From Anaerolineae bacterium (GTDB lineage Bacteria > Chloroflexota > Anaerolineae > Anaerolineales > UBA4823), in NCBI GenBank assembly GCA_030622805.1, contig JAUXFR010000081.1:1-6741 (forward strand): a stretch of 6,741 nt of DNA. The letters run 5' to 3'. The notes below the pieces were generated by a model that had not been told where the DNA came from, ran no database searches, and was given only the letters and a program-made list of their open reading frames with translations. Below, piece by piece: positions 5,217 to 6,741 of the stretch. Both the position numbers and the translations under genes were made by a program. The first letter of the stretch is position 1. Each line of letters begins with the position of its first letter.

Positions 5217-6128
5217 TTAAACCTGAGCTTCCTCGATTAATTTCGACCCAGACAAGGTCTCAAGAACTCCAATTACGGCGGAATTGTCCAATTCGCCCAT
5301 ACCCATCTCCAGCATTGCGTTGTACATTTGCGCATCTACTAATGCAGAAAACAACGGAACCCCGTATTCCTGTGCGGTGTCCACTACAATCGCCAGGTCT
5401 TTTGCCTGCATGTAAGCCTTAAACCCTGGCTGGCGGTTCCCTTCGAATAAACGCTCAGGTTTGACATCCAGAGTCCAACACTGTGCAGCGCCACCACGAA
5501 TTGCTTGGATTACTTTTTGTGGATCTGCACCAGCTTTCCTGGCAAAGATGAGCAGCTCAGACATTGCTATCATCTGTGCTGCTACCATAATCTGGTTTGC
5601 AGCTTTTGCGCTCTGACCCGTGCCACAATCACCTACATGGGTTATCGCTTTTCCAAGAACATCGAATATCGGTCTGACACGTTCGAGGGCTTCTTCTGGT
5701 CCACCCACCATGATCGTCAATGTACCCTCTCGCGCGCCAATATCACCGCCACTTACGGGCGCGTCCAGGGAAATCACGCCAACTTCTGTAAGCGCTTCTG
5801 CAACTTTTCGCGCCGTAGCTGGTTTGATGGTTGAATTGTCTACATAGATCAGTCCATCATGTGCGCCCTCAATGATACCTTCCTTGCCAAGCGCTACGGA
5901 TTCCACATCCGGTGAATCTGGAAGATTCGTAAAGAGAACATCCACCTGTGAGGCGACCTGCGCAGGAGAATGCGCTTCAACCGCGCCCTCTTCAACCAGC
6001 TCATTCACTGCGGCACGACTTCGATTGTGAACTACAAGCGGGTAACCGGCTTTCAGAATATTGCGCGCCATCGCTTTCCCCATCAAACCGAGACCGATAT
6101 AACCAATAACAGGATTTTGTGAAGACAT
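5217..6128 (-). CDS. NAD(P)-dependent beta-hydroxyacid dehydrogenase, GarR-like (2-hydroxy-3-oxopropionate reductase type)
   Basis: The 303-residue protein is a complete member of the 3-hydroxyisobutyrate dehydrogenase family. An N-terminal Rossmann fold shows GLGLMG (12-17), with NRSR after the second strand (35-38) at the cofactor-specificity site. The substrate signature DAPVSGGDIGAREGT lies at 122-136, and the catalytic-lysine segment GQSAKAANQ (171-179) places Lys at 175. QAKDL (241-245) completes the active-site set. The DAPVSGG-x-IGAREGTL stretch closely resembles GarR/GlxR tartronate semialdehyde reductase (tartronate semialdehyde to D-glycerate). 3-hydroxyisobutyrate, beta-alanine-type or succinic semialdehyde substrates cannot be excluded. 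The ATG at 6128 is chosen over the Met at 6179 because GGAGG (6137-6133) lies just upstream and inside the longer reading. No glyoxylate carboligase or glycerate kinase gene is visible nearby. Confidence 0.9.
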   Translation of the reverse strand: MSSQNPVIGYIGLGLMGKAMARNILKAGYPLVVHNRSRAAVNELVEEGAVEAHSPAQVASQVDVLFTNLPDSPDVESVALGKEGIIEGAHDGLIYVDNSTIKPATARKVAEALTEVGVISLDAPVSGGDIGAREGTLTIMVGGPEEALERVRPIFDVLGKAITHVGDCGTGQSAKAANQIMVAAQMIAMSELLIFARKAGADPQKVIQAIRGGAAQCWTLDVKPERLFEGNRQPGFKAYMQAKDLAIVVDTAQEYGVPLFSALVDAQMYNAMLEMGMGELDNSAVIGVLETLSGSKLIEEAQV

Positions 6129-6143
6129 AATACCTCCAAATTC

Positions 6144-6183
6144 TTTTGAAATAAATTTACACCGGGCTACACATTTCACAAAA
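6144..6183. repeat. A/T-rich inverted repeat upstream of the reductase gene
   Basis: TTTTGAAAT (6144-6152) is complementary to ATTTCACAAAA (6173-6183) apart from a 2-nt bulge, giving about 9 pairs around a 20-nt loop. It sits in the 74-bp gap before the reductase gene and just upstream of its ribosome-binding site. It could be an operator or an mRNA hairpin, but A/T-rich repeats of this size can arise by chance. Confidence 0.3.
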
Positions 6184-6202
6184 ATCTCATTCAGGTGATA
6201 TT

Positions 6203-6741
6203 CTAAGGCTTTCTCCTGATCAACTCTGGACCATCAGTAGTATCTTTGACTTCCCATCCCAACGCCATGATCTGGTCGCGGATTGCATCTGCGTTCGCCC
6301 AATCTTTTCCTTCTCGTGCAGTCTGCCTGACTTGCGCAAGGACCAAAACTTCTTCTGGTGGATAGTCCTGTATTTCTGAAGCTCGATTTATTTCCAGGGC
6401 AAGCGACCAGACTTCTTGAGGTATACCCGTTCCTGGTTCAGGAATCTGGATCGGAAACCATTCAGATAACGGAAATGTTTGTCCAGCACTGTACTGATGC
6501 ACGTGGGCATTTCGCTGACGGGCAATATCATTTAATCCTAACGCTTCCAAATCCCCTGGGTTATCTGATGTGCGGTTCGGGTGGTTTTTATGCAACAAAG
6601 TCACTTCTCCATTTCCAACCACCTTACAAACCTGTGACTGCAGATCCATGATCAGCGCGGTGTGCTCATCAATGCCCAGAACAGTGGAATCCGCTGGGAT
6701 CAGTTCTAGTAACCTGTTAAACCGCTCTCTGCCCATAAAAC
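6203..6741 (-). CDS. Peptidase-S51/cyanophycinase-like protein with CysRS-like C-terminal tail (N-terminus beyond the window)
   Basis: The visible part is about 179 codons and stays open through the right edge, so the Met at 6736 is probably internal: the context FMGRERF resembles an internal motif of this family. Residues counted from that Met show LGIDEHTALIMDL (20-32) and VVGNGEVTLL (39-48). This is the pattern that closes the class-I glutamine-amidotransferase-like fold of peptidase S51/cyanophycinase relatives. The catalytic Ser/His part would lie outside the window. After a linker (about 50-110), the last 47 residues (131-177) resemble the C-terminal helical tail of cysteinyl-tRNA synthetase: regularly spaced Arg residues, then GKDWANADAIRDQIMALGW and a DTTDGP ending. 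No synthetase catalytic motif is present. The function is unknown. It lies 74 bp upstream of the reductase gene on the same strand and may be cotranscribed with it. Confidence 0.68.
   Translation of the reverse strand, partial: FMGRERFNRLLELIPADSTVLGIDEHTALIMDLQSQVCKVVGNGEVTLLHKNHPNRTSDNPGDLEALGLNDIARQRNAHVHQYSAGQTFPLSEWFPIQIPEPGTGIPQEVWSLALEINRASEIQDYPPEEVLVLAQVRQTAREGKDWANADAIRDQIMALGWEVKDTTDGPELIRRKP

Overview
This window looks like a chromosomal segment from a bacterium of moderate GC content, most likely a Chloroflexota member of the Anaerolineae type. That placement is an inference. It rests on the style of RpoB and Era, a sigma/anti-sigma/polymer-forming membrane protein operon, and a peptidase-S51-like protein carrying a cysteinyl-tRNA-synthetase-like tail. 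I see no phage, transposon, CRISPR or RNA gene. Gene density is high and no gene-free stretch exceeds 300 bases.

Layout. Positions 1-519 (minus) hold the N-terminal 173 codons of rpoB, cut by the window edge. It is read from a near-consensus housekeeping promoter (683-711) through a leader of about 157 nt that contains a strong imperfect hairpin. Divergent from it is era (773-1690, plus), a complete ribosome-assembly GTPase. The 233-bp gap after era carries a long imperfect palindrome built from CGCAAAG-type heptamers (about 1781-1848). Next comes a YhhN/TMEM86-type membrane protein, a probable lysoplasmalogenase (1924-2604, plus). It converges on the operon from the right, and a hairpin at 2610-2649 separates the two.

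The right half is a minus-strand directon. In transcription order it contains: the C-terminal part of a peptidase-S51/cyanophycinase-like protein with a CysRS-like tail (6741-6203, incomplete); a GarR-type beta-hydroxyacid dehydrogenase (6128-5217); an ECF sigma factor (5101-4523); a zinc-binding membrane anti-sigma factor (4526-3987); and a multi-spanning protein with a bactofilin-like beta-solenoid domain (3990-2668). The last three genes are linked by two ATGA stop/start overlaps. They are preceded by a sequence matching the ECF promoter pattern TGCAAC-N16-CGTA, which suggests autoregulation.

Working model (inference): the sigma/anti-sigma pair senses an envelope signal and controls its own operon, whose output is a membrane-anchored polymer-forming protein with its solenoid predicted outside the membrane. 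The rest of the window is housekeeping (transcription, ribosome assembly) or general metabolism.
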